Under the pieces are notes generated by a model. The model worked only from the letters and a program-made list of their open reading frames with translations, made no database searches and was not told the DNA's origin. From JAXLSZ01 sp046330315 (GTDB taxonomy: Bacteria > Actinomycetota > Thermoleophilia > Solirubrobacterales > 70-9): a stretch of DNA of 64,000 nt. Positions 34,052-43,060 of the stretch are shown in pieces (position 1 is the stretch's first letter; the number at the start of each line of letters is the position of its first letter). The stretch covers positions 528,868-592,867 of the forward strand of contig JAXLSZ010000004.1 of NCBI GenBank assembly GCA_046330315.1, in the 5' to 3' direction. Made by a program: the position numbers and the translations under genes.

Positions 34052-37000
34052 TCACACCCGGTTGATGTGCTTCGCCTGGTAGACCGGCTTCTCGTGGGGC
34101 CCGAACGGCATCCGCCGGATGGCGACCGTCATGTCGCGCTCGGCCGGGCTGGTCCCCCAGTAGTTGAGCCCGTAGGTGAACTGCGCGTAGCCCCCCACCA
34201 TGTAGGAGGGGTTCTGCTGGATGCGGGTGGTCGCGTTGGAGTTGCCGCCGCGCAGGTCGCTGGCGCCCCGGGCGTGGGCCAGCTTCGAGAACGGAACGTT
34301 CAGGTTCCGTTCGGACATGTGGTACATGATCGCCGTGTCCTGGGAGACCTGCTGGCTGACCGCCGCCCGGGCGACGATGATCCCCGTCTCGCTGTAGGCC
34401 TCGACCCAGTCGTTGTCGCCGATCCCCAGCCCGGCGGCGTCCACGGGGTTGAGCCAGATCACCTGGCCGCCGCGGAACAGCCGCTGCATCCAGAGGTTGT
34501 CCCAGAAGTTCGAGTGGATGCTCCACTTCCCGTGCGGGGTGAGGAAGCGGAAGACCTTGGAGTCCGGCTCGAGCCGGCTGCGGTCGACGATCCCGGTCGC
34601 GGTGGTGTCGATCGGCGGCTTGTAGACCGGGAAGGCCTCGCCGAGGTCGCGGTAGAGGCCGTGGTCCAGATAGAGGTCGATGCGGCCCGACAGCGTGCGG
34701 AACGGGACCTTGTGCTCGATGTTCACCGTCCACGGCGAGTAGGTCCTCCCGGCCGTCTCCAGCCCCGACCAGTGGGGCGAGGTGAGCACCCGCCGCGGCT
34801 GCGAGACCAGGTCCTTGTAGTGGAAGAGCACGTCCCGCTCGCCCTCGACGATCCCCGTCAGGTCGAGGCCGGTCTTGCGCTCCAGCGCCTCCCAGGCGAG
34901 GTGTGCCGCCTCGCCGTTGGTCTCCGGCGACATCTGCAGGATCGCCTCGGCCACCTGCTCGTCGCGCTCCAGCGACGGGCGCCCGTCCATCTCGCCGATC
35001 CGGTGGTCCTGCTTCATCTCCTCGTAGATCGGGGTGATGTCGAAGTCCACGCCCTTGGCGCCGAACCCGGTGGCCGCCAGCGGCCCGAGGCTGACGTAGC
35101 GGTTGTAGACCTCGCGGTAGTCGCGCTCGACCACCTGGATGTGGGGCATGGTGCGGCCCGGGACCATCTCGGCCTCGCCCCGCTTCCAGTCGCGGATCCT
35201 GCCCTCCGGCTGGGAGTACTCGTCCGGCGTGTCGGTCATCAGCGGGCTCAGCACCAGGTCGCGGACCGGCCGCGGGAAGTGCTTGGCGGCCAGCGCCGAG
35301 AACTTCTCCGCGATCAGCTTGAAGGCGTCCCAGTCGGGCTTGGTCTCCCAGGGCGGGTCGTGGGCCGCCGAGAAGGGATGGATGAAGGTGTGCAGGTCGG
35401 TGACCGTGATGTCCGACTTCTCGTACCAGTGGGCGGCGGGGAGGACGACGTCGGCGTAGTTGGCGCTGGAGATCATCCGCAGCTCGACGTCGACCAGCAG
35501 GTCCAGCTTGCCCTCGGGGGCGTCGCCGTCCCGCCACTCGATCTCCTCGACCTTCCCCTCGGCCGCGGTCGGCTCGCTGAGCACGTTGTGGTGGGTGCCC
35601 AGCAGGTGGCGCAGGGCGAGCATGTGGCCGCGCATGCTGGTTCCGATCAGGTTGCCCCGCCAGACCATCAGGCAGCGGGGGAAGTTCGCCGGGTCGTCGG
35701 GGTCCTCGACGGCGAAGCGCAGCTCGCCCGAGCGGATCCGCTCGACCACCCAGGCCGCGATCTCCTCGTCGCTGCTGGCGCCCGCCGCCTCGGCGTCCTT
35801 GACGATCTCCAGCGGGTTGCGGTTGAGGGCCGGCTGGAAGGGCAGCCAGCCGAGCCGGACCGCGAGGGCGTTGACGTCGGCGGCGTGGTTGTAGGCCGGA
35901 AGCTGGTCGGCCCAGGGGACGAGTATCGGGTCCAGCTTCATGCCGTCGTAGCGCCACTGGTCGGTGTGGAAGTACCAGTAGGAGGTGCTGTTCATCAGCC
36001 GGGGCGGGCGCTGCCAGTCCCGGGCCTGGCCGATCGTCGCCACCACCGCGGCGAAGTTGCGGATCTTCTCCGTGCCCACGTAGTGGCACCAGCCGCCCCC
36101 GTTGACCCCGTGGCAGCCGGTGAGCGCGCCCAGCAGGACCCCGAAGCGCTGGTAGAGGTCGGAGTGATACCAGTGCGTGCAGCCCGGCCCGGCGATGATC
36201 AGCGACCGCCCGCGGGTCTTCTCGGCGTTCTCGGCCCACTCGCGCGCGATCTGGATCGCGATCTTGCGGCTGACCCCGGTCTCCTGCTCCTGCCAGGCGG
36301 GGGTGTAGGGCACGGGGTCGTCGTAGTCGGCCGGGTAGTCCCCGGGCATCCCGCGGTCGACGCCGAGGTGGGCGGCGAGCAGGTCGAAGCCGGTGGTGAC
36401 CAGCACCTCCTCGCCGTCCACGGTGCGGACGCGGCAGGCGGGAACCCCGCGCAGGACCATTCCCGGAGGCCGGGTCTCGGCGTCCTCGCGCAGGGCGGTG
36501 TCGAAGGTGCCGGTGAAGTCGGGGAAGGCGACCAGCGGAGCATCGTCCTCGCGGCCCTGGAGGGTCAGCAGCGGGTCGAGCGGCTCGCCCGTGATCGCAT
36601 CCTTCTGCTCGAGGTTCCACTTGCCGCTCGGCTTCTCCTCCCAGCGGAACCCGATCGTGCCCTGGGGGATTCGCAGGCGCCCCTCGGCGTCCATCTGGAC
36701 CAGCTTCCAGGCGGCGTTCTCGGTCTCCGAGCACCCCTCCACGGCCGCCGCCCGCAGCAGCCGGCCGGGGACGTAGTGGTCGCCCCGGCGCTCCAGGGTG
36801 AGCAGGAAGGGAAGGCTCGTGTAGCGCTTGACGTAGTCCTGGAAGTAGGGCACCTGGCGATCGCAGAAGAACTCCTTGACCACCACGTGGTTCATCGCCG
36901 CGAGGATCGCGGCGTCGGTGCCCGGCCGCAGCTGCACCCAGGTGTCGGCGAACTTGGTGACGTCGCTGTAGTTGGGCGAGAAGACGACGACCTTCCCGCC

Positions 37001-37783
37001 CTTGTACTTGAACTCCGAGGCGAAGTGGGCGTCCGCCGTGCGGGTCATCGGGAGGTTGGTCCCCATGTTGATCCAGTAGGTGCTCTGGTACCAGTCCGCG
37101 GCCTCGTGCACGTCGGTCTGCTCGCCGAAGTTCTTCGGCTGGCAGTGGGGGTTGTCGTGGTACCACTCGTAGAAGCTGTTGAGGCTGCCCCCCAGCAGCG
37201 AGGTCAGCCGCGCCCCCGAGCACCAGCTGACCATGCTCATCGCCGGGATCGGCGAGAAGCCGGCGATCCGGTCCGGGCCGAAGCGCTTGATCGTGTGGAT
37301 CAGGCCGGCCGAGATCAGCTCGGTCGCCTCGTCCCAGCTCACCCGGCGCCAGCCGGCCTTGCCGCGGGCCTGCTTGTAGGCGCGGGACCGCTCCTCGTCG
37401 GAGACGATCGCCGCCCAGGCCTCGACGGGGTCCTTGCCGGCCGCCTTCTCCTCCCGGTAGAAGTCGAGCAGGCAGCCCCTGATGTAGGGGTACTTGGGCC
37501 GGACGGGGCTGTACACGTACCAGGAGCTGGAGATCCCCCGCTGGCAGCCGCGGGGCTCGTAGTTGGGGGTCTCGGAGTTGATCTGCGGCCAGTCGGTCTT
37601 CTGCAGCTCCCAGCAGATCACGCCGTCCTTGACGAAGACCTCCCAGCTGCACGAGCCCGAGCAGTTGACCCCGTGGCTGGTGCGGACGCTCTTGTCGTAG
37701 GCCCAGCGGTCCCGGTAGAAGTCCTCCCAGGCGCGGGAACGGTCGCTTACCTTGAACCACCGGGGTTGGTCGGCTACGGACAT
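34052..37783 (-). CDS. narG: Respiratory nitrate reductase alpha subunit (molybdopterin)
   Basis: A 1243-residue molybdoenzyme, matching E. coli NarG in size. The N-terminus has SHGVNCSGSCSWEVFVKDGV, which includes the His-x3-Cys of the FS0 cluster, then EPRGCQRG. No twin-arginine signal is seen, so it should face the cytoplasm as a classical nitrate reductase. It reduces nitrate to nitrite with electrons from NarH. ATG 37783 (MSVADQPRW) was chosen over an in-frame ATG at 37831. It heads narGHJI; no nitrate transporter lies nearby. Confidence 0.96.
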   Translation of the reverse strand: MSVADQPRWFKVSDRSRAWEDFYRDRWAYDKSVRTSHGVNCSGSCSWEVFVKDGVICWELQKTDWPQINSETPNYEPRGCQRGISSSWYVYSPVRPKYPYIRGCLLDFYREEKAAGKDPVEAWAAIVSDEERSRAYKQARGKAGWRRVSWDEATELISAGLIHTIKRFGPDRIAGFSPIPAMSMVSWCSGARLTSLLGGSLNSFYEWYHDNPHCQPKNFGEQTDVHEAADWYQSTYWINMGTNLPMTRTADAHFASEFKYKGGKVVVFSPNYSDVTKFADTWVQLRPGTDAAILAAMNHVVVKEFFCDRQVPYFQDYVKRYTSLPFLLTLERRGDHYVPGRLLRAAAVEGCSETENAAWKLVQMDAEGRLRIPQGTIGFRWEEKPSGKWNLEQKDAITGEPLDPLLTLQGREDDAPLVAFPDFTGTFDTALREDAETRPPGMVLRGVPACRVRTVDGEEVLVTTGFDLLAAHLGVDRGMPGDYPADYDDPVPYTPAWQEQETGVSRKIAIQIAREWAENAEKTRGRSLIIAGPGCTHWYHSDLYQRFGVLLGALTGCHGVNGGGWCHYVGTEKIRNFAAVVATIGQARDWQRPPRLMNSTSYWYFHTDQWRYDGMKLDPILVPWADQLPAYNHAADVNALAVRLGWLPFQPALNRNPLEIVKDAEAAGASSDEEIAAWVVERIRSGELRFAVEDPDDPANFPRCLMVWRGNLIGTSMRGHMLALRHLLGTHHNVLSEPTAAEGKVEEIEWRDGDAPEGKLDLLVDVELRMISSANYADVVLPAAHWYEKSDITVTDLHTFIHPFSAAHDPPWETKPDWDAFKLIAEKFSALAAKHFPRPVRDLVLSPLMTDTPDEYSQPEGRIRDWKRGEAEMVPGRTMPHIQVVERDYREVYNRYVSLGPLAATGFGAKGVDFDITPIYEEMKQDHRIGEMDGRPSLERDEQVAEAILQMSPETNGEAAHLAWEALERKTGLDLTGIVEGERDVLFHYKDLVSQPRRVLTSPHWSGLETAGRTYSPWTVNIEHKVPFRTLSGRIDLYLDHGLYRDLGEAFPVYKPPIDTTATGIVDRSRLEPDSKVFRFLTPHGKWSIHSNFWDNLWMQRLFRGGQVIWLNPVDAAGLGIGDNDWVEAYSETGIIVARAAVSQQVSQDTAIMYHMSERNLNVPFSKLAHARGASDLRGGNSNATTRIQQNPSYMVGGYAQFTYGLNYWGTSPAERDMTVAIRRMPFGPHEKPVYQAKHINRV

Positions 37784-37869
37784 CGGCTCGCTCGCTTTTC
37801 GGGTCTCGGGGCCTTCGCCATGTCTCGCCACCTGGGGCGGCTGCCGTCAATGTCTATTGGCCGGCGGTT

Positions 37870-37892
37870 CCGGATCGGTTCCGCAGATCCGG
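37870..37892. promoter_or_regulatory. 7-bp inverted repeat upstream of narG
   Basis: CCGGATC-nine bases-GATCCGG, a perfect 7-bp inverted repeat in the 154-bp gap between narG (minus strand) and the end of the BTAD regulator gene. It is a candidate operator for the nar operon. No FNR/CRP-like TTGAT-N4-ATCAA box was seen in the gap. Confidence 0.4.
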
Positions 37893-37937
37893 GCGCCGTC
37901 GCGCCCGGCCTGGGCGAGGGGGCCGCACCGCGAGCGC

Positions 37938-39974
37938 TCAGGCTGGGCGAGGGGCGGCGAGGCTCTCGTAGAGCGCCCGGGTCTCCGGGGAGGGCTCCGC
38001 GCCGAGCTCCCGCCGCAGGGCCTCCGCGCAGAGGCGGTACTGGCGCAGGGCGTCGCCGTGGCGGCCCTCGCGCCAGAGCACGCGCATCACCTCCCGGTGG
38101 ACGTCCTCGCGCGCCGGGTCGGCGAGCAGCGCCCGCCGGTGGCAGGCGAGCGCGCCCTCGGCGTCGCCGCGCTCGAGCCGCAGATCGGCGGCCCGCCAGA
38201 GCGTCGAGAGCAGGGTCTCGCGCAGGTGCTCGCGCTCGGCGCCGCACCAGTCGCTGTAGCGCTCGTCCTCGAGGAAGTCGCCCGTGTAGAGGCCGGCGGC
38301 CGCCTCGTAGGCGGCCAGCGCGGCCTCGGGCTCGCCGCGCTCCCGCAGGCGCTCGGCCCAGTGGGCGAGGGAGAGGAAGTCCTGGTGGTCGAGCCGGTGG
38401 GGCGCGGAGACGTCGAAGGCGTACCCCTCGCCGGTGCTGAGGACCCATTGGCTCCCCTCGCCGCCCCGGCGTTCGGGCTCCAGCGCCCGGCGCAGGTAGT
38501 GCGCGACGACCTTCAGCTGGCGGGCCGGGTCCTTGGGGGGCTCCTCTTCCCACAGCAGGCCGGCCAGCACCTCGCGATGCACCGGCTTGCCGTAGTTGGT
38601 CAGCAGGATCTTGAGCAGGGTCAGCGCACGCCGGCGGGCGAAGCGCTCCGGGGGGATCGGCTGGCCGCCCCGGAAGACCTCGAACCTGCCGAAGCAGCGC
38701 AGGTCCAGAAGGGGGGCGGTGCAGGGCCGGCCGGCGGGCGCGGATTCCGCGGACCGCTGCGATCCCGACCGCGCCGACTCGACGATCTTGCGCCCGCTGT
38801 CGCGCAGCAGCCCCTGGATCGAGCCCAGCTCGGTGCGCAGGCGGGGAGGGGTCTCGGCGAGCGTTCCGGCCCGCTCGATCCGGAGCATCACCGGCTGCAG
38901 GCTGTGCTCGGCCGCGAGGTCGATCCCGTCCAGGAGGCGCCGCCGCTGGGTCTCGGAGGCGCGCTCCTCGGCGATCACGGCGGCCTGCTCGTCGGCGACG
39001 GCGAGGGCGAGCTGGGCGACCGTTCCCTCCAGCTCTGGCAGGTGCCTGCCGGGGAGGGCCTCCCGGCTGCGCCAGCCCACCGACACGGCACCCAGGACCC
39101 GGTCCCCGGCCAGCAGCGGCAGGCAGACCGTGCTCGCCAGCTCGGCCGGCAGCAGGGTGCAGGCCGGACCGCAGTCGGGGGCGGCCTCCGCCGGCCCGGC
39201 GGAGTCAAGCGACTCGGCGATCACCGCGCAGTCGCAGGGGTCCTCGCTGCGCGCCAGGGGGCTGCGGGCGCGCTCGTAGGTGCCCCGCCAGGCCCAGGGG
39301 TGCAGCGACCCCGTCGCGGCGCCGCGCAGCAGCACGATGCCGCCGTCGGCCTCGGCGATCTCGATCATCGCGTCCAGCCCCCGCTCGATCTTGCGCTCGA
39401 GGTTTCGCTTCGGGTCGAGCTCCGGCTCGCTCAGCATCGCCTCGGCGAGGCGCTCGCGGGCGCGCAGCCGTGCCATCTCCAGACGCTCCCCGAGCCGGTC
39501 GGCGATCTCCGAGAGGGCCGCGAGCCGGTCGGCGGCCGGGGCGTCGTCCCGCCTCGAGGCGATGTGGATGCTGCCCAGGACGCGGCCCCCGCCGTGCACC
39601 GGCGCGCAGAGGTAGCTGCGGAAGCCGCGCTCGCGGACCCGGTCCCGGAGGTAGCGCCGGTCGGCCGCCAGCTTCCGCAGCACGATTGGCTCGCCGCGCT
39701 CGATGACGAGTCCCGGAAGCCCCTCTCCGCGATCGAACTCGACCCGCTCGCGGAAGGCGCGCGAGGCCAGCCCCCGGTGGGCGGCCATCCAGACGCGGTC
39801 GGTGAAGCGCCCGGCCAGGAAGAGCTCGGCTGCCTCGGCGCCGGTCGCCTCCAGCGCCTCGGCCAGGGCGGCGGGGATCGGGTCGCCGGCATCTCGCCCC
39901 GGCTCGGGCTCCGGCCCCGCTCGCCGGAGGGAGCGTGCGCTGGGAACGGCCCGGCCGGCGGTGGGATCGAGCAC
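37938..39974 (-). CDS. GAF-GAF-BTAD transcriptional regulator with four-Cys motif
   Basis: A 678-residue regulator. Two GAF-like domains (about 40-165 and 195-330) are followed by a winged-helix plus BTAD module from about 435: CFGRFEVFRGGQPIPPERFA, then RRALTLLKILL and YTGDFLEDERYSDWCGAERE. The second GAF carries Cys247-x-Cys249 and Cys268-x3-Cys272, a pattern that could bind an iron-sulfur cluster or zinc. With narGHJI downstream and a hemerythrin and FAD enzyme upstream, it is a good candidate sensor for oxygen, nitrate or NO; this is inference. Confidence 0.78.
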   Translation of the reverse strand: MLDPTAGRAVPSARSLRRAGPEPEPGRDAGDPIPAALAEALEATGAEAAELFLAGRFTDRVWMAAHRGLASRAFRERVEFDRGEGLPGLVIERGEPIVLRKLAADRRYLRDRVRERGFRSYLCAPVHGGGRVLGSIHIASRRDDAPAADRLAALSEIADRLGERLEMARLRARERLAEAMLSEPELDPKRNLERKIERGLDAMIEIAEADGGIVLLRGAATGSLHPWAWRGTYERARSPLARSEDPCDCAVIAESLDSAGPAEAAPDCGPACTLLPAELASTVCLPLLAGDRVLGAVSVGWRSREALPGRHLPELEGTVAQLALAVADEQAAVIAEERASETQRRRLLDGIDLAAEHSLQPVMLRIERAGTLAETPPRLRTELGSIQGLLRDSGRKIVESARSGSQRSAESAPAGRPCTAPLLDLRCFGRFEVFRGGQPIPPERFARRRALTLLKILLTNYGKPVHREVLAGLLWEEEPPKDPARQLKVVAHYLRRALEPERRGGEGSQWVLSTGEGYAFDVSAPHRLDHQDFLSLAHWAERLRERGEPEAALAAYEAAAGLYTGDFLEDERYSDWCGAEREHLRETLLSTLWRAADLRLERGDAEGALACHRRALLADPAREDVHREVMRVLWREGRHGDALRQYRLCAEALRRELGAEPSPETRALYESLAAPRPA

Positions 39975-39984
39975 CGGCTCCTCC

Positions 39985-41115
39985 TCAGCGAAGCTGCCGC
40001 AGCGAGCGCCGCTCGAAGAGGACCTTGTCCCAGTGCGATCGCCGGCTCGGCCTTCCGAGACGGATACGCGGGCGGCGTCCGCCGTAGTAGTCGCCGCGAG
40101 CCCCGAGCGCCCGGCCGCTTCCGACGTCGAGCTCGTAGCCTCCCGCGCCCGCGAAGTCGGTGCGGGGGCGGACCCCCCGGGCCACGGCGGCGAGGTTGTC
40201 GGCCACCACCGCCGCCTGTCGCTGGGCCAGCACGCCGGCCTTCGGAAGGGCCACGCCCTCGCCGAGCCGGATCGAGGTGACGTCGCCGATCGCGCGGACC
40301 GAGGGGGCGGCGCTCATCCTGAAGGCATCGGCGACGATCCAGCCGTCGGGTCCCGAGAGGGGCGAGCGGGCGACGAAGGCGGGCGGCCGGTGCGGTGGGA
40401 TCGCCACCAGCAGGTCGTAGGACTCGGCCCCGTCGGCGAACCGGGCCTCGCGCGCGTCCGGCTCGACCGAGCTGAGCTGCCGGTTCACCTGCAGGCCGAT
40501 CCGGCGCCGGCTCAGCAGTCCGGTGAGCTGCGCGGTCGCATCGGGGCCCGCCAGGGCCATCGGCGCCGGCTCCACCGTGATCAGGTCCACCTTCGCCGTG
40601 ACCCCGCGCAGGCGCAGCCGCTCCTCGATCAGGAACGCCGCCTCGTAGGGGGCCGCCAGCGAGCGGAACGGCGTCGCGGCGACCACGATCAGCACCCGCC
40701 CGCCGCCGAAGGCGGAGAGGCGGTCGCGCAGGTGCTCGGCATCCTCGAGGGTGTAGAAGCCGTGCGCGCCCTCGGCGAGGCCGGGGATCTCCCCCGGCGC
40801 GAGGACGGCCCCGGGAGCGAGGACGAGCTCGTCCCACCGAAGCGGGCCGGCGCTGGTGGCGAGCTCGCCGCGATCGAGGTCGAGCCCCTCGACCTCGGCC
40901 CGCATCACCCCGATCCCGCGGCGGGCCAGCGCCTCCAGGGGCCGGCAGACGTCCCCCCGGCGACGCTTTCCCGCGACCACCCAGGGAAGCGAGGGGGTGA
41001 AGTCGTGGCGACCCTTGCGATCGACCAGGTGGACCTCGACCCTGGAGCTGCGCGCCGCGAGGCGGCGGGCGCAGGTCAGGCCCCCGAGGCCGCCGCCGAC
41101 GATCGCCACCCGCAT
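39985..41115 (-). CDS. FAD-dependent pyridine-nucleotide-type oxidoreductase
   Basis: A 376-residue flavoprotein like NDH-2/sulfide-quinone reductases: Rossmann GGGLGGLTCARRLA at the N-terminus, a LAPGAVLAPGEIPG segment, and APSVRAIGDVTSI near the C-terminal flavin site. Only two cysteines lie near the redox face, so the three-Cys sulfide:quinone reductase pattern is not met. ATG 41115 follows GGGGGGGAGGAAGCGG. It is 10 bp from the BTAD gene and 99 bp after the hemerythrin gene, probably one operon. Confidence 0.82.
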   Translation of the reverse strand: MRVAIVGGGLGGLTCARRLAARSSRVEVHLVDRKGRHDFTPSLPWVVAGKRRRGDVCRPLEALARRGIGVMRAEVEGLDLDRGELATSAGPLRWDELVLAPGAVLAPGEIPGLAEGAHGFYTLEDAEHLRDRLSAFGGGRVLIVVAATPFRSLAAPYEAAFLIEERLRLRGVTAKVDLITVEPAPMALAGPDATAQLTGLLSRRRIGLQVNRQLSSVEPDAREARFADGAESYDLLVAIPPHRPPAFVARSPLSGPDGWIVADAFRMSAAPSVRAIGDVTSIRLGEGVALPKAGVLAQRQAAVVADNLAAVARGVRPRTDFAGAGGYELDVGSGRALGARGDYYGGRRPRIRLGRPSRRSHWDKVLFERRSLRQLR

Positions 41116-41214
41116 CCGCTTCCTCCCCCCCCGGGAGCGGGGGCGGCGGGCACTCGCGCCATCCGCGGCGAGCGGTGGGGCGGGCCTGACCGGGTCGGCC
41201 GCCACCCGCTTCTC

Positions 41215-41727
41215 CTAGGCGGCCCGCCCGGTGGCGGGGCGCTGCCGTACGTCATCCGCCCACTCGATCAGGTCGAGCCCGGCCTCGAGCGAGCGTGCCC
41301 GCGCGTCGAGGACCGACTGGACATCGGGCTCCTCCAGGACCTCGACCATGATCGAGAGCCCGTCGCAGTCGCTGACGTGGGGCAGGATCCCGCGCAGCAG
41401 GCCGACCGCCTCGTCGGCCTCCGCCTCGCTGAGCGAGGCCTGGCCTGCCAGCTCGACCAGCCGCTTGGCGGCGGCGATCGCGCCGTCGTGGTCACCGTAG
41501 AGCTGCTCGACGTACTCGGGCTTGAAGATGCCGGTGAGCAGGGGGTAGAGGGCCTCTTCCTCGTAGCGGAAGTGCGGCCCGGTCAGGGCCGCGATCTCGC
41601 CGAGGAGCAAGCGCATCCGCTCGGGAGAGCGCTCCTGCGCCGCCTCGATCGCCTCGAGGAGGAGATCTCGCACCTGCCGGTGCTCCTGCCTGAAGATTTC
41701 GCTGAAGTCCTCTGCCAGGACTGTCAT
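41215..41727 (-). CDS. Hemerythrin HHE domain protein
   Basis: A 170-residue helical protein. The metal-binding pattern is visible: EHRQVRDLL, then HFRYEEEALYP, then YGDHDGAI and HVSDCDG. Such di-iron proteins sense or store oxygen or NO. The ATG follows AAAGGCGG. It heads a likely operon with the FAD oxidoreductase and the GAF-BTAD regulator, upstream of narGHJI. A role in NO or oxygen handling during nitrate respiration is inferred. Confidence 0.85.
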   Translation of the reverse strand: MTVLAEDFSEIFRQEHRQVRDLLLEAIEAAQERSPERMRLLLGEIAALTGPHFRYEEEALYPLLTGIFKPEYVEQLYGDHDGAIAAAKRLVELAGQASLSEAEADEAVGLLRGILPHVSDCDGLSIMVEVLEEPDVQSVLDARARSLEAGLDLIEWADDVRQRPATGRAA

Positions 41728-41982
41728 GGAGCGGCCGCCTTTCAGTCGATCGCCCTCGCCCTCCGACACCACCGTGCCCTATCCGCGTCCGAAGGTGCGG
41801 GAGGGGGGACTCGACATGGTCGATGGATCGGGACCCAACTCTACACCCGGCGGCCCGAATCCCGGCCCGGGCCGGGGGCCTCGGGATCGCCGACGGCGGG
41901 CTCTACCCCCGGGCGGGAGCCCTGCCTCCGGGCGGGAGCCCTGTGGGGTAGCCTTGCGCCCGGCCTTCGACGAGGGAGCCGG

Positions 41983-42453
41983 ATGAGCGATCAGACGTCC
42001 AGGAAACCGCGACTTCCTCCCCGCTGGCTCGTCCGGGCCTTCTGGGTCGCCCACCGGTCGCTCTACCGGCTGAGCGGCGGCCGCCTGGGGCTGTGGCGGC
42101 CCAAGCGCGGCAAGTGGGGCGCGATGCGCCTGACCACGGTCGGGCGGCGGACGGGCCGGGAGCGAGCGGTGATCCTCGGCTACTTCGAGGACGGGCCGAA
42201 CCTGGTCACTCTTGCCATGAACGGCTGGGGCGAGGGCGAGCCCGGCTGGTGGCTGAACCTCCAGGCCCACCCCGACGCGCGGGTCGACCTGAGCGGCGCG
42301 CGGCGCCCGGTCAGGGCCCGTGCGGCCCGGGGCGAGGAGCGCCGGCGCCTCTGGGAGCGGTGGCGGGAGATCGACAGGGACCTCGACGCCTACGCCGCCC
42401 GCCGCCCCGGGGAGACGGCGGTCGTGATCCTCGAACCGCGCCCCGGATCCTAG
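41983..42453 (+). CDS. Deazaflavin-dependent nitroreductase family protein
   Basis: A 156-residue protein of the DDN/F420 split-barrel type: MRLTTVGRRTGRERAVIL, then LVTLAMNGWGEGEPGWWLNL, QAHPDARV. The RTGR and WWLNLQAHP blocks mark the family, which is common in actinobacteria. It probably uses F420H2 to reduce quinones or nitro compounds. ATG 41983 follows GAGGGAGCCGG. The 255-bp gap before it holds short G-rich direct repeats but no gene. Confidence 0.85.
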   Translation: MSDQTSRKPRLPPRWLVRAFWVAHRSLYRLSGGRLGLWRPKRGKWGAMRLTTVGRRTGRERAVILGYFEDGPNLVTLAMNGWGEGEPGWWLNLQAHPDARVDLSGARRPVRARAARGEERRRLWERWREIDRDLDAYAARRPGETAVVILEPRPGS

Positions 42454-42523
42454 CCCCGCCCCGGGTCCTCAGGGACCCCGGCGCCGCGCGGCGCCGAGCC
42501 ACCTGCCCCGAGGCCCGACCGAC

Positions 42524-42952
42524 CTACTCCGGGCCGGTTCGGAACTCCCACCGCAGCCGGCCGGGCATGCTCTCGCCGCCGGTGTCGCGGGCGCGGCCAG
42601 CGACCCAGGCGACGTAGCGGGTGTTGGGCCGCAGCCGTCCGTCCGGGACGAACACCATCCCCACCGGTCCGTACCACTCGTACCTCCCTCCGACGACCGA
42701 GCCGTCACGCGCCCGGCGGAGCACGAAGGCCCGCTCGGCCGAGACCCTGTCCATGGGCTTGGTGAAGACCGCGTAGGCGAGCGCCCCGGTTGCGACCGAG
42801 TCCGCCCCGTTCCGGGGGCCGATCGCGTCGATGTAGGGGGGTCCCCAGTCGGGCCCGACGCTGAGCGCCCGTGCCGCGAAGCAGAGGGCGATGCCGGCCG
42901 CGACGACGGCGAGCGCTCCCGGGGGCACCGTATGCTTCGCCCTGTGCCCCAT
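42524..42952 (-). CDS. Secreted or membrane-anchored Big_5-type Ig-like protein
   Basis: A 142-residue protein with an N-terminal hydrophobic helix (GALAVVAAGIALCFAARAL) and one Ig-like domain: AYAVFTKPMDRVSAERAFVL, VFVPDGRLRPNTRYVAWVAG. This fits the Big_5/SbsA repeat that caps actinobacterial surface proteins. It is divergent from the calcium-binding-repeat protein gene. Function unknown. Confidence 0.72.
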   Translation of the reverse strand: MGHRAKHTVPPGALAVVAAGIALCFAARALSVGPDWGPPYIDAIGPRNGADSVATGALAYAVFTKPMDRVSAERAFVLRRARDGSVVGGRYEWYGPVGMVFVPDGRLRPNTRYVAWVAGRARDTGGESMPGRLRWEFRTGPE

Positions 42953-43001
42953 CGCGAGTCGGGAAGCTATGCGGGCCGCCCGGCAGAAGGGCGGGGAATC
43001 G

Positions 43002-43017
43002 GTTAGGGTTGCCTAAC
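43002..43017. promoter_or_regulatory. Candidate IdeR/DtxR-like box
   Basis: GTTAGG-GTTG-CCTAAC, a perfect 6-bp inverted repeat. Read over 19 bases (TTAGGGTTGCCTAACTCCA) it matches the DtxR/IdeR consensus at 14 positions, from memory of that consensus. It lies 44 bases upstream of the RTX-like gene start. No IdeR gene is in the window. Confidence 0.3.
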
Positions 43018-43060
43018 TCCAACCGGCTCCGCCGATTCGCAAAAAAAAAGGGGGAAAGAT

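Noticed and set aside
33908..38440. 1510-codon plus-strand open frame opposite narGH
   Set aside because: Antisense shadow; narG and narH are unmistakable on the minus strand.
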